In this document: in pieces, positions 48,838 through 58,492 of the stretch
How positions within the stretch are numbered: position 1 is the stretch's first letter
How the letters are laid out: each line of letters opens with the position of its first letter
Position numbers and translations under genes: made by a program
NCBI GenBank assembly: GCA_027422505.1
Contig: JAPQWV010000005.1
Coordinates: 12,591,501 to 12,655,500, forward strand
DNA from: Craterostigma plantagineum
Lineage: Eukaryota; Streptophyta; Magnoliopsida; Lamiales; Linderniaceae
DNA length: 64,000 bases
Direction of reading: 5' to 3'
Notes under the pieces: model-generated
Told to the model about the DNA's origin: nothing
Seen by the model: the letters and a program-made list of their open reading frames with translations, nothing else
The model's database searches: none

Positions 48838-49794
48838 ATGAGCATCAGAGACAGGCTTAAGGACGTTCGACACTTCCTACAACAAGCTTCGGTGGACCTC
48901 GTACTAATAGAAGACGAAGAGCTTCAGGAAGGTGAAAATCACGAACAAGATCCCACAGGGCTTCCAGAATTGATTGCGCAACGAGCGAATTCTCCAACGA
49001 GAGAAATGCCAGGATTCGTTCGGATCGAAACGCCTTAGGAGAATATTAGAATTGAGATTCCCTTCCTTGAAGAAGTTCGTGAGCATATTTGGAGGTCACC
49101 TAATAAAGCCAAGAAGCCGAATGAGTTCGAGCTCAGAGGGATCTCTCACTGGGAACAGCAAAAGAGAATTACGTACCTCTGGATGCTGACCCACCTCGGA
49201 CCGGATGTGAGATTGGGGATGACTAAAAGCCAAGCCAAGAGTCATTACAAGAGTCTCTCCCCAATCTGTCAGTTACTCAGCGTCTACTGTCCTAAAGGAG
49301 GACTTCCAACACCGCACTATGTCATCGAGCGAGTAGACAAAACTCGAGAAGATCTAAGCGAGAGTGACCTATCGTATCTCCCCGCCGAGGAGGTGTACAA
49401 CCTCTACAAGCTGTATGTAGAGAAGTACAAAGGTCCTCAAGGCTTCATCAAGAAAGAAGGACTCGAGGGACTCTACCGGTTCATGATGCGCCAAGTCAAG
49501 TACTTCGCCGCACACGACCTTCAGATGTCTCTGGAGAACAACATGAAGAAGGTCAACATGACCGCTCCGCTCAACAAAGGATCTGAGATCGAAGGGCTTC
49601 CCAACAATCACGTGCACATCAGCTTAGTCTTAGGCATTTCCTACCACAATCCGATCGCCAAGAAGACTAGGATGATGCTGAAGACTGAGATACACAAAGT
49701 CTGTGATGGGATGCTCAAGGTCATCAGGAGAAATATAGAGCAAAGGTTGGAAGAAATCAACCGAGAGACTATGCGAGGATCCACCGGTTCGTGA
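48838..49794 (+). pseudogene. Unrecognised accessory ORF 2 of copia A (3' region)
   Basis: A second frame is open from 48838 to 49794 except for a TAG at 49036-49038. It contains FEELRGISHWEQQKRITYLWM-like text (read FELRGISHWEQ, KRITYLWMLTHLG), then YKSLSPICQLLSVYCPKGG, YNLYKLYVEKYKGPQGF and LYRFMMRQVKYFAAHDLQM. It looks like a compact helical domain with no transmembrane segment, signal peptide or enzyme motif I know. The ~200-codon uninterrupted end contrasts with the ruined pol of the same element. It may be a captured host domain or a lineage-specific accessory protein. Confidence 0.45.
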
Positions 49795-49945
49795 GAGAAC
49801 GGCCGCTTCTAATGGAATTACTTGAGGACATCGAGGAGCGACTAGAGCTAAGGAATACGACTCACGAATTATGAGCATGCGCTGGACTTGCACAGGTCGT
49901 ACTACGCCCGACGAGGACAGATGGCGCAGAAAAGAAATCAAGCAC

Positions 49946-49957
49946 AAAGGGGGAGAA
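49946..49957 (+). other. Polypurine tract of copia A
   Basis: AAAGGGGGAGAA lies immediately before the 3' LTR and would prime plus-strand DNA synthesis. Its presence confirms that the accessory ORFs are inside the element and not flanking DNA. Confidence 0.8.
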
Positions 49958-50295
49958 TGTAGAATATCAGTTTTAGTTGTGCTTTGATTTTACTAGCTGT
50001 CCTTGTAATTTGGGGCGTTTCATGTATTTGTCCTTAGTTTAGGACTAGTTTGATATTTATACCAAGTATGTTGATGTACAAACATTGAGCTAATAGAGAA
50101 GTTTTAGAAAATTGATCCGAAGGGCTTGCAATTCAATTTCTAGAGAGAAACAGCAAATACCTTCTCTCACTACAGGGATTCTCTCTCATGTTCTTCAAAA
50201 GAGGTTTTCGATCGAAATTCAATTCTATTCAATTCTAATCGATAACCTTAGAATTCATGTCTATGATCATAGAGTTGATAAATTAGGACCTAACA
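49958..50295 (+). repeat. 3' LTR of copia A, TATA region deleted
   Basis: The 338-base LTR starts TGTAGAATATCAG and ends CCTAACA. Relative to the 5' LTR, about a dozen bases including TATAAATAG are missing near 50071. A few substitutions and a 2-base loss in the GAGAGAGA run also differ. It is followed by the GCATC duplicate. Confidence 0.9.
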
Positions 50296-52480
50296 GCATC
50301 GGCCATTTGTGGACCGAGATTTCCAATTATCTCAGGTTGTTCATTAGGTTGAGGTAAGCCTGATTCTTCATTTGGATTGAGCGAATCTGATGAGACTTCC
50401 TCATTGTATATGGTAGGTTCTTCAGTGATCTGTGGTAATTCTGAATCTGGTGAGGTGGGGACATTTGAAGAGCTAGGTTCATCGGCCACGTCAAGTGGGG
50501 GTTCAACTAAAGGTGTCGCGGTAGTAGTGCCTGACCGATATACTGACTCAAACAAAGAGTCTAAATCCTCCAACGCAAGTCTCAGAGCTTCTTCTGACGT
50601 TGAATCCTGAGTTGTTTCCATTTTCTGTTGGTTTGGTGCCAACATGCCAGTGATTACGGGTTCAGGACTGATGTGACCAGAAGCCATCGAGGTAGGCACG
50701 GGTCCTGAACTGAGGTGTGCAGGAGCCATATCTGCCACTTCGTGGAAAGTGACATTGTAGCTTTCTTTGATTGTACGGTTGGACTTGATTTATACTCGGT
50801 ACGCCTTTGAAGTTGATGAATACCCGACGAATGTGGCTTCGAGTGCTTTAGGGTCGAACTTAGCGCGTTGCTATCTGTCGTTCTCCAGAAAGCACTTGCA
50901 TCCGAAGACCTTGAAGAATGAGATGTTGGGTACTCGCTTGTTAATGATCTCGTACGAAGTCTTATCGAAGCGCTTGTGAACCACCGTCCTGTTCTGAGTG
51001 AAACAGGCGGTATTTACTGCTTCAGCCCTAAGGAAGTGTGGGAGGTCGGAATGAATCAGCATCGTGCGTGCGGTTTCCACTAGAGTTCGGTTCTTCCTTT
51101 CGACAACCCCATTTTGTTGAGGTGTTTTGGCGGCTGAGAATTGCTGAATAATCCCAAGTTTTTGATAAAATTCACTGAGACTCTTGTTGTTGAACTCAGT
51201 GCTGTTGTCCGTTCTGATGACTTGGATGGTTTGTTGCAGCAAATTTTGAGTAGCGTTCGCAAAATTGATTATCAAGTCCCCGGTCTCATCCTTAGTTCTG
51301 AGGAACTTCGTCTATGTGTAGTGAGAATAATAATCGACGATAACTAATATGTACTTGCGTCCATTAATACTCTGTGTCTTCATAGGTCCACAGAGGTCCA
51401 CGTGTAGCAATTCCAAAGGACGTAAGGTAGAGGAAATCTGTTTTATGTGATGAGACGCTCGCTTCATTTTTCCTAGTTGACATGCCGAACATTGATGCTC
51501 CTTTTGTAGAATAATGGTTGGCAGACCGTAAACCAACTTATTCGTTGATAGACGTTGAAGAGCTTTGATGTTTCTATGAGACACACGTTGATGTCATAAA
51601 CTGTTCCTTTGAATTGTAGTCTGGGAGATGAGGCAAACAGCTGTCGTGGTCCGCACGGACGTCATGATCATGTAAAGATTTGATTTCCTAAATCCTTGGA
51701 GGAGTTCTTTGTTCTGACTGTCCAATATTTTGCATCGGTCAGCATGAAAGACCACCTGGAATCCTTTGTCACAGAACTGGCCAATGCTAAACAGATTCTG
51801 GCGGAGACCTTCGACGTAAGAGACATCCTTGATTGTCAGATTTTCCAGAATGATATCCCCAAGTCCTAGAATGGGGGCTTAGTCGTTGTTCCCGAATCTG
51901 ACTTTTCCATCTTTCGGTCTTTGAAGTTGCTCAGCTAGGGATGGCAGTGGGGTGGGGATTCCCCGTCCACGCGGGGATCCGCCCCGAACGGGGCGGGGAA
52001 TCCCCGAGTTTTTATCCCCGCGGGGCGGAGACGGGGAAAGATTTTTCCCCGCAGGGATCCCCGCCACGTTCCCCGCCCCGCCCCGCCTTCTATATATATA
52101 TTACAATATATATATAATATTAAATTATAATTTAAATAATATTAAATATAGATTAAATAATATTAAATTAATACAAATAATATATAAAACTATAATTTTT
52201 ATAATATTTATAACGAAAATATATTTAAATTTATATATTATATTTAAAATATTAATTTTTTTTAAACAAATTGAGTCCCCGCGGGGAATCCGATCCCCGC
52301 GGGGATCCGGCGGGGACGGGGACGGGGACAATTTTGTCCCCGAAAGCCTCGCGGGGCGGGGACGGGGATTAGGTCCCCGCCCCCGCCCCGCCCCGTTGCC
52401 ATCCCTAGCTCAGCAGCTCTTGTATTCCCGTCATGTGTGTGGAGAAGCCAGAGTCAAGGTACCACACAGGATGGATCTGC
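50296..52480 (-). pseudogene. Copia C protease and integrase, split by a MITE
   Basis: Reading leftward from 52480: VWYLDSGFSTHMT (protease active site), then the MITE at 51936-52407, then the continuation of protease. GAG-pre-integrase ends CSACQLGKMKR near 51470. The integrase core shows HVDLCGPM, VIRTDNSTEF (Gly replaced by Ser) and QQNGVVERKNRTLVE. A stop lies near 51311 within the HYTxTKF segment. The Ser/Pro-rich linker at 50738-50296 ends where A was inserted. The order and sequence match A. Confidence 0.82.
51936..52407. mobile_element. hAT-like MITE in copia C
   Basis: A 472-base element has terminal inverted repeats TAGGGATGGCA at the left and TGCCATCCCTA at the right, and the 7-base direct repeat GCTCAGC on both sides (51929-51935, 52408-52414). 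The related element A lacks it at the same site near 43970, giving a clean empty-site comparison. Subterminal regions are stacked with CCCCGCGGGG and GGGGCGGGG words that can form strong hairpins; the centre (about 52090-52265) is very AT-rich. There is no transposase. The expected 8-base hAT duplication may have one changed base. Confidence 0.85.
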
Positions 52481-52488
52481 AAAACATT

Positions 52489-54150
52489 TTAAAGAGCTTT
52501 AGGTACCCACTTATAAATGGGTCCTCTCAGATTAGCAGAGTTCTTCTTAGGTTCAGAAATGGTTCCTAAAATAGTGTTAGTAGGAGCTTTAACAACCCAA
52601 GTCAATTGCGAAGAAGGTGAGTTGGGTTTACCCTTTTTAGATGGCTTGGCCTTTTTGGCTTTCATCTTTTTAGGCGGGGATTTAGGAACCCATTTAGGAT
52701 GAACCTTGCAGGGAAGATTAATTTCAGCGCGGACAAATGCTTTATTAGGCGTGAGCGTGGAAAAAATCTTTTCATTGGATAGTCTCCTAAGGTGCTTGGG
52801 GGATTCGATTTTAACGGGATACCTTAGGTGAGAACAAGGATGAATAGCGCCATAAGCTTTCTTTATGGCTGGATCTTGTTTCCTACGTCCTAGAGGCATT
52901 TGTCTCATAATGATTAATCGGTTTCGTAGATGAAAAACCTATTTCAAAGTTGGTACTTCTAAAGGTGGTAGGCTTTAAAGAACTAGTAAAAGCAATTATT
53001 TTGAGAGAAGAAATAGCTCTTTTATTTCTACGAGTGTCTTTTATTTTAACAGAAGGCGGGATAAGTTTTGGAATTTTAACATCTAAAGACTCCTTCTTTA
53101 TTTCTAAGCTAGACACTTTCGCCTTCGGTTTCTCTAGCTCAGGTACCACGCTCCCTGTTGACGTAGTAAATACAAGGTTAGAACTAGTATTTTGAACAAT
53201 TTTATGTTTAGACTTAGGAACATTAGAAGACGATTTTTCTTTCTTCACGCTTTTCAAAATGATTTTGTCTTGTAAGGGAGATGCGTGAGAAATAGTTTGG
53301 GAGATGGAGGAAGCTTTGAGATTTTCCATCTCTTTTAAGAACTTTTGCTTTTCTGCTTCAAAATTCTCTCTTTCTTTTTCTAAAGAAGCTCTTAATCCCT
53401 CCATTTTCTTAATAATAGGGGATATGTAGAGAGAATTTTCATAATGATGAGCTTGTATTGCCTCTGATTTAGAACGATCTTCGGGAAGATAAATTGACTC
53501 AAAGCTCCAACCCTTAGGAAGTTCCCTAGTTTTGTCACTTTGATTCAATTCAGTGTAGGAAAAGGAAATTTCAGCCCTAGTCTTGGCTTTTTGCTTGTCT
53601 TCTTCTAATGCATCTGTTTCTTCAGCATTAGTAAAAACCATAAGTTTCGTTAATCCTAAATTCATGTACTTGACATCATAAAATTGTTTGCAGTCAACTT
53701 TCTTCAAGTGTCGTGGATTCTCGAAACCTAAGCCATACTTATAATCATAAAATTCCATGTCGTTGGGCTGATTAAAAAATATCGTCTGATCAGTTTGATC
53801 CCTTTTTACAAGAAGATCTTCTAGTTTCTTAATCTTACTATATAGCTTCTTACGTTCAGCATCTAAGGTAGCATAGTTAATTAGAGCAGTGCTCTTCTCG
53901 GCTTGATAGATATCTAGACTCTTACCTAATTCACTAATCTTAGAGTTATAGATTTCTACCTCCTGTGATGTTGTAGATGTGTTGTCTTCATCCTTTTCCG
54001 TGGAAGTTCCATCTTCCTTATCATCCTCGAGGCGTGCCCTAAGAGCAAGATTTTCGGCGTCAGAATCGGAGCTGTCCTCAAGCCAGTGGTCCTAATCTGC
54101 CATGAGAGCTACTCCAGCTTCCTTCTGTTTTGTAAGTTGAAGCTTCCTGG
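52489..54150 (-). pseudogene. Coiled-coil linker region of copia C polyprotein
   Basis: Between the zinc knuckle and protease, minus strand. Around 54060-53780 an acidic SSDSD segment leads to a short helical part (KISELGKSLDIYQAEKS). At 53758-52883 comes YKYGLGFENPRHLKKVDCKQ, a second coiled coil (LRASLEKERENFEAEKQKF), Lys/Ser-rich repeats and SSLKIIAF. At 52908-52489 comes a basic segment with AYGAIHPCSHLRYPVKIE. The 291-codon open stretch here is longer than the matching one in A. It lacks the ~370-base first coiled coil that A has (A ~42160-42530). Confidence 0.7.
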
Positions 54151-54151
54151 A

Positions 54152-55218
54152 TTAGTAGTTAGCATCCTTGTTCTTTGGAAGAGTACACTCTCTGGAAAAG
54201 TGTCCGGTTTTCCCACAGTTGAAGCATTTAAGTGGGTCATTAGAGGGTGTGGCTTCAGAGGACTCAGTTGGTTTCTCTTTGTTCTTCGAGCTTGTATTTC
54301 GAAGACGATTAGCAGAAGATGATGACTTCTTCTTAAAGTATTGCTTCGACATCATCTTGGCAATTAAGGCCAACTGTTTCCCAAATTCTCTGACTTCGGG
54401 AGAAAGCTCTGAGTGCGATGGTTCCTCATCTTCTGAAGAGCTAGGAAGCTTGACATGTTTTTCTTTGCGTGAGCGGGAGCTCCTCTTCTCTGAAACTAAG
54501 AGTATGGAGTCTTCGGCCTGTTTGCCCTTTTGCTCTTTTTGTATCTCGCAGATGTCTTCTTCATGTTGTGCGAGGTTGTCAAAAACAGCGTGTATATCCA
54601 TCTCATCCAAGTCTTTGTTCTGTCGGAGTTGAGTGAATATCTTTTTCCATTCGGTGGGCAGTGAGGACAGAAACCGAATATTGTGCTCCATATTTGTCTT
54701 CTTGATATCAATTTTTCTCATTTCATTGAGAAGGGTGAGGTAACATTGATAAAGATCATGTAAGCTCTCCTCATTTTTAGCTTTGAAGGAATCATACGCC
54801 GTGAGTATATTCGCCTTCTTAACCTTGACGCCTACTTCGGTTCTTTGCATCATCCTCTCCAGTTCATCCCACATTCCTTTAGCCGTTGGGAGGCTATCTA
54901 TTTGTCTATAGATATCGTTGGGGGTGCCTTGCATTAGTGTGTTCTTGGCTACCAGATCTGCATTTGCTCTTCTTTTCTCAACATCGTCGTACACGCTCGG
55001 TAGCTTCACTCGCCTAGTGGGTTCGACTGGAGGATTATTCGAGCTATCACCTTCTTGATTGATATAAAAGACTTCTGGCCCCTCAAAGAGTGATTTAAGT
55101 AAGTCTTCAGCCTGTTTTTTGAGCTCAATGAAATTCAAGAACCGACTCTCCATACTGTGTATTCGCCTCTTTTGAGAATTGGAGGACGATTTTCGTTTCC
55201 AAGAGGGTAAGCATCCAT
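54152..55218 (-). pseudogene. Copia C gag
   Basis: The start ATG at 55218 gives MDAYPLGNE. A single-base loss near 55150 (TGGAGAGTCGG against TGGAGAAGTCGG in A) shifts the frame, after which 330 codons are open to 54152: DLLKSLFEGPEVFYIN, IYRQIDSLPTAKGMWDEL, SLHDLYQCYLTLLNEM, an acidic/Lys linker and the intact zinc knuckle CFNCGKTGHFSREC. The frame stops right after the knuckle (NY-stop) where A reads on. It is better preserved than the A copy. D entered ~100 bases upstream of this start. Confidence 0.83.
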
Positions 55219-56401
55219 TTTCGTTTGTTGAGTTGATGAAGGATCTTCATTTATTGTTTTGTTGATTTGGACTGATGTTATGTGCTTCACACGTAGCAAA
55301 TTAGTTAGTAGCGTTTGTGTAGCACCCGGGTCCTCGTAAGTATTAGGGCCAATAAATTTGCACAAATGTTGACCACGATTATGTGCTTTTCATGCATTAA
55401 TTCCGCGATTACGTGACTTACGTGAAGTTTCGTGTGGTAAATTACGTGCTTAGGTGATCTTACGAAATTTGGAACAGTTAAATTGTACCAACCGATCCTT
55501 AATTTATTTAGGAATTTTCGAAAGATAGGTTAGAGAAATTTGGGCCATGAACAAGGCTTGGGCTAAAATTAAAATTAGGCCCAAAAAATTTCTAGGATCA
55601 TTAATGGGCTAAATTGAGAGTTGAGCCCAAAATATTTAATGGCTTAGGGACAAATTTCCTTGAGATAAGGGATATTTTCGTAAATTGAGTCCCATCCCCA
55701 TCCCTTAAAATGAATTAAATGTAGTCTAAAATCCATTTGAAGTCCACAAACCCAGTGTAAGAAAGTAACGAGAGTTGGGACAAGAAAGAAAGAAGGATGA
55801 GCCGAGATACCAAGCCCACAAATTGGGACTAGGTATGTTCTTTAAACCATAGCATTTACGTTTTCTTAAAGATTAGAGCTGTGCGACTTTAAATGACGGG
55901 GTTTCGGTAAGGTTTTGAGCCTAAAGCACGAATTTAAGAACTGAGAGATGTCCTAACCTTAATCCTTGCGTTTTTAGTCCTATAACAACATGTTTTAGGG
56001 AATTTAAGCACGAAAATATAAGATAAGGTTGGCGTTATTGTTTAGCTCGATTTTAGGGTTCCTGCAGTTCCAATCGGCCTTCATAATGTTCTTGGAGAAA
56101 ATGACTTTTAATCTTTTAAAGTAGTACTTTGCGAACTGAGAAGTGTTAGTGGAGTATTTTGCGAATTGAGGAGGTAGCGGGATGTTTGCGAACCCATGCA
56201 AACCCCACTTCGCGGCTTCGAGACGTTCACGAGCCGCGCTCGTTTTGCGAACTCGGCAGTTTCGCGAGGCCAAGCACACTTTGCGAATCCATAGAGCATT
56301 GCGGGCTGGAGAATTTCGAAGCTACTTTGCGAGTCCTGCTAAAATTTGCGAGTCCCACCAAGTTTGCGAATCCATGCAAACTTTGCGAATTGAGGGCTGC
56401 G

Positions 56402-56546
56402 TTTGCGGGTTGATGGTTTGCGAATCCATGCTTTGCGGGTTGATGGTTTGCGAATCCATGCTTTGCGGGTTGATGGTTTGCGAATCCATGCTTTGCGGGT
56501 TGATGGTTTGCGAATCCATGCTTTGCGGGTTGATGGTTTGCGAACC
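56402..56546 (+). repeat. 30-base tandem repeat, ~4.8 copies, in LTR D
   Basis: The unit TTTGCGGGTTGATGG-TTTGCGAATCCATGC (two 15-base halves, each opening TTTGCG) is repeated almost without change. The 30-base period keeps a reading frame open on both strands, which explains the repetitive peptides there; coding is unlikely. The surrounding 700 bases hold many looser copies of the 15-base half unit. Confidence 0.9.
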
Positions 56547-57319
56547 CTAAGTGGCTAGGAACTTTGCGGCTCCACTTTGGCAAACTCCATGTTTTGCGAG
56601 CTCCACAAGGATTGCGAATGGAGGTTCACGGGTCCAATACACTTCGCGGGTTAAGGAGTTTGCGACCCCAAGCCACTTTGCGAACTCGATTGTTTCACGG
56701 GTCCAGGCATTTTGCGAATCCTCATGCACCTTGCGAACCCGTTTTGCGAACTGAGCCTCATGCACTTTGCGGGTCCTATGAGGATGGCGAATCGAGTTTT
56801 ACGAATCCAATGGTTTGCGAACTCAAACACTTCGCAAATCAACTTCACGAATTGAACCCCTTAGATTAAAACGATTTAAGTTATAAAAAAAAAAAAAACT
56901 ATCGCCTTTTTAGGAAAATATTTTCGCACCATTCAATAAGAAAAATACTCCGATTCCAATGAGCATAGGCTCTTTCAACGCCCGATCATAATTTGCCTAT
57001 CGGTGTCCTTAGGGCCAATTTTTGGTATATGTAGACGTCGCATTCGATAGAATTTTGGAACGAAAATTATATAGTTGATTTAAAATAATTTATGGACTGA
57101 CTTCATAGCCTTGGCAGGTTTAAAGGACGAAATTTTAGGAATTTCACTAGACCGGCTAGCAAATAGTTTAAAGTCGAAGATTAAGTTCATGACTTAAAAT
57201 AATTCGAGTACTTAGCTAGCTTAATTAATTAATAGCTTACTGATACGAATGTTTTGGTGCCTAAGGTCGGGACTTAGGAAATTCGCCAGGGCAGGTAGCA
57301 GTTAGTCTACGGACGCCAG

Positions 57320-58006
57320 GTAAGTGGAAATCCAACTACGACACATAACCTATGTGTATGTGCCTAATTTATGTGATTATGTGATGCTGTGTTTACGTGC
57401 TTATGTGAACTTGTATGATATGGTTTCATGCTTTCGGTAAGCATTATGACGATGATGCATTTGCATATGCACGAGCATGCACGACACGTTGGGGAAATGA
57501 GATGATGAGTGTGCACATATATGTCGCAAATAGCGAAAAGCGAATGCCGAAGTGGGCAATGAGGATATTATTAGTTAAGATAGGTGGCGGCTTCCGGGGC
57601 ACCGAGACGGCGTTGATGCGCCGTCGGCGACGTTGATGCGTCGCCAGTATACGAACGACGTTGATGCGTCGGGGGATACCATGGTTGGGTTGATGCCCTC
57701 ATGGTCGGGTTGATGCCCTTATATCCCTGATTAGCGTGGTTGGGTTGATGCCCTCATGCTTTAGTATGGTTGGGTTGATGCCCTCATACTTTGGGCTGAT
57801 GCCCGTGGTTGGATAGAGCTCTTTACGGTGTACGCCTGGGTAAAAGCCTGCCAAGGGCCCTAAGATAAAAGATACGAGATTAAGTTGATTCATAAGACAT
57901 AAGATGCATCGGCGTGGATTGCCTTTGCGGGGTTTGACCACGTGCACGTCATGCATGATTTCTACTTACTGAGCATATCGCTCATCCCTTACGTTATGTG
58001 TTGTAG
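57320..58006 (+). other. Intron-like segment inside LTR D
   Basis: The left edge is CCAG|GTAAGTGG and the right edge GTTATGTGTTGTAG|G, preceded by CTTACTGAGC (about 57965-57974), a plausible branch site. CACGTG at 57939-57944 and CATGCAT at 57950-57956 lie upstream of the branch site, as in F and E. If spliced, 687 bases would be removed from the 5' leader. Inferred only. Confidence 0.4.
57606..57804 (+). repeat. Eight TTGATG-loop hairpins in LTR D
   Basis: Successive hairpins: GACGGCG/CGCCGTC (57606-57625), GGCGACG/CGTCGCC (57626-57645), CGACG/CGTCG (57656-57671), then GGG/CCC stems at 57687, 57707, 57742, 57772 and 57793. The loop is TTGATG each time (CTGATG in the last). The first two stems are perfect over seven pairs, yet differ in sequence, so pairing rather than sequence is kept. 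LTR F has a comparable array with another loop. Confidence 0.7.
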
Positions 58007-58339
58007 GTGCGAGCGACCACGGTACGTGATCGCTTAGATGGCAAGGAAATCTTTTGGCGCTTCCAGCAGCTTTTGGGATGGGAGTGTGTGCATGGATGAC
58101 GACCTGTGAGGCCGAGCGCACAGAGATTCTTTTGATATGCATGTATACACATCTCGTGTAACTAGGATTCACATGAAGTTAGGAAGTCATGTAATTCTTT
58201 TGTCATGTATAGACACTACTTCCATTACAAAAATGGAAAAATTTAATACGCGTTTCCGCAACTCTTTTAAGTTAAAAGAAATGGTAGGCACATAGGATAC
58301 GTTAGAATTAGGCGATTAAGAAGTCGGGTCCTGACAGAG

Positions 58340-58351
58340 TGGTATCAGAGC
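58340..58351 (+). other. Primer binding site of element D (tRNA-iMet)
   Basis: TGGTATCAGAGC, three bases after the 5' LTR, complements initiator tRNA-Met. The following TTCGG is shared with E. A ~140-base leader runs to the gag ATG. Confidence 0.88.
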
Positions 58352-58492
58352 TTCGGTCACAGGTTCTGTAGACTGTCCATGTACACACACCCAAAAGCGT
58401 GGAAGCAGCCTTGCCTGTAAGTGTTATATCTATATGAAGTTTTGTGTTGCATAATTTATTGGCCATAGGACTATCAGGATAGATAAGGAACG

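Larger units (their letters stand above)
37510..50295 (+). mobile_element. Ty1/copia element A, inserted in its relative C
   Basis: Short LTRs (351 and 338 bases) and GCATC target duplications (37505-37509, 50296-50300) bound the element. Inside are a tRNA-iMet primer site, a ~1 kb leader, gag, a long coiled-coil region between the zinc knuckle and protease, protease, integrase and a truncated RT, then ~3 kb of unrecognised ORFs and a polypurine tract. A solo LTR (40100-42131) and a small foreign patch (~46396-46640) lie within. A coiled coil after the Gag knuckle and extra 3' ORFs recall Sirevirus-type elements, but the lineage is not proven. Many stops make it inactive. Confidence 0.88.
50296..55317 (-). 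mobile_element. Ty1/copia element C, main piece
   Basis: A minus-strand copia internal region is closely related to A. It starts in the leader ~100 bases before gag (cut at 55317 by D), covers gag, the coiled-coil linker, protease and integrase, and is split from its last 56 bases (37454-37509) by A. A hAT-like MITE lies in the protease region. Neither LTR of C is in the window: the 5' part is beyond D, and the 3' part was lost at the fusion with B. Several stops and frameshifts show it is dead. Confidence 0.85.
55318..58336 (+). repeat. 5' LTR of element D
   Basis: The 3019-base LTR starts TGTAGCACCCGGG and ends GGGTCCTGACA. About 56130-56850 is packed with TTTGCGAA/TTTGCGGG words, including a 30-base tandem repeat at 56402-56546. 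The intron-like segment 57320-58006 contains a hairpin array. The region before 56000 is U3-like and shows no ORF of note. Repeated ORF text such as CESMLCGLMV comes from the tandem repeat only. Confidence 0.92.

Noticed and set aside
49183..49794. Accessory ORF 2 of copia A as an envelope protein
   Set aside because: No signal peptide, transmembrane segment or furin-like site is visible; position alone does not make it an envelope gene.
56182..56583. Overlapping repeat-rich ORFs on both strands (CESMLCGLMV, NHQPAKHGFA)
   Set aside because: They are the in-frame reading of a 30-base tandem repeat in LTR D; the period is a multiple of three, so all frames without a stop stay open. No protein signal beyond this.
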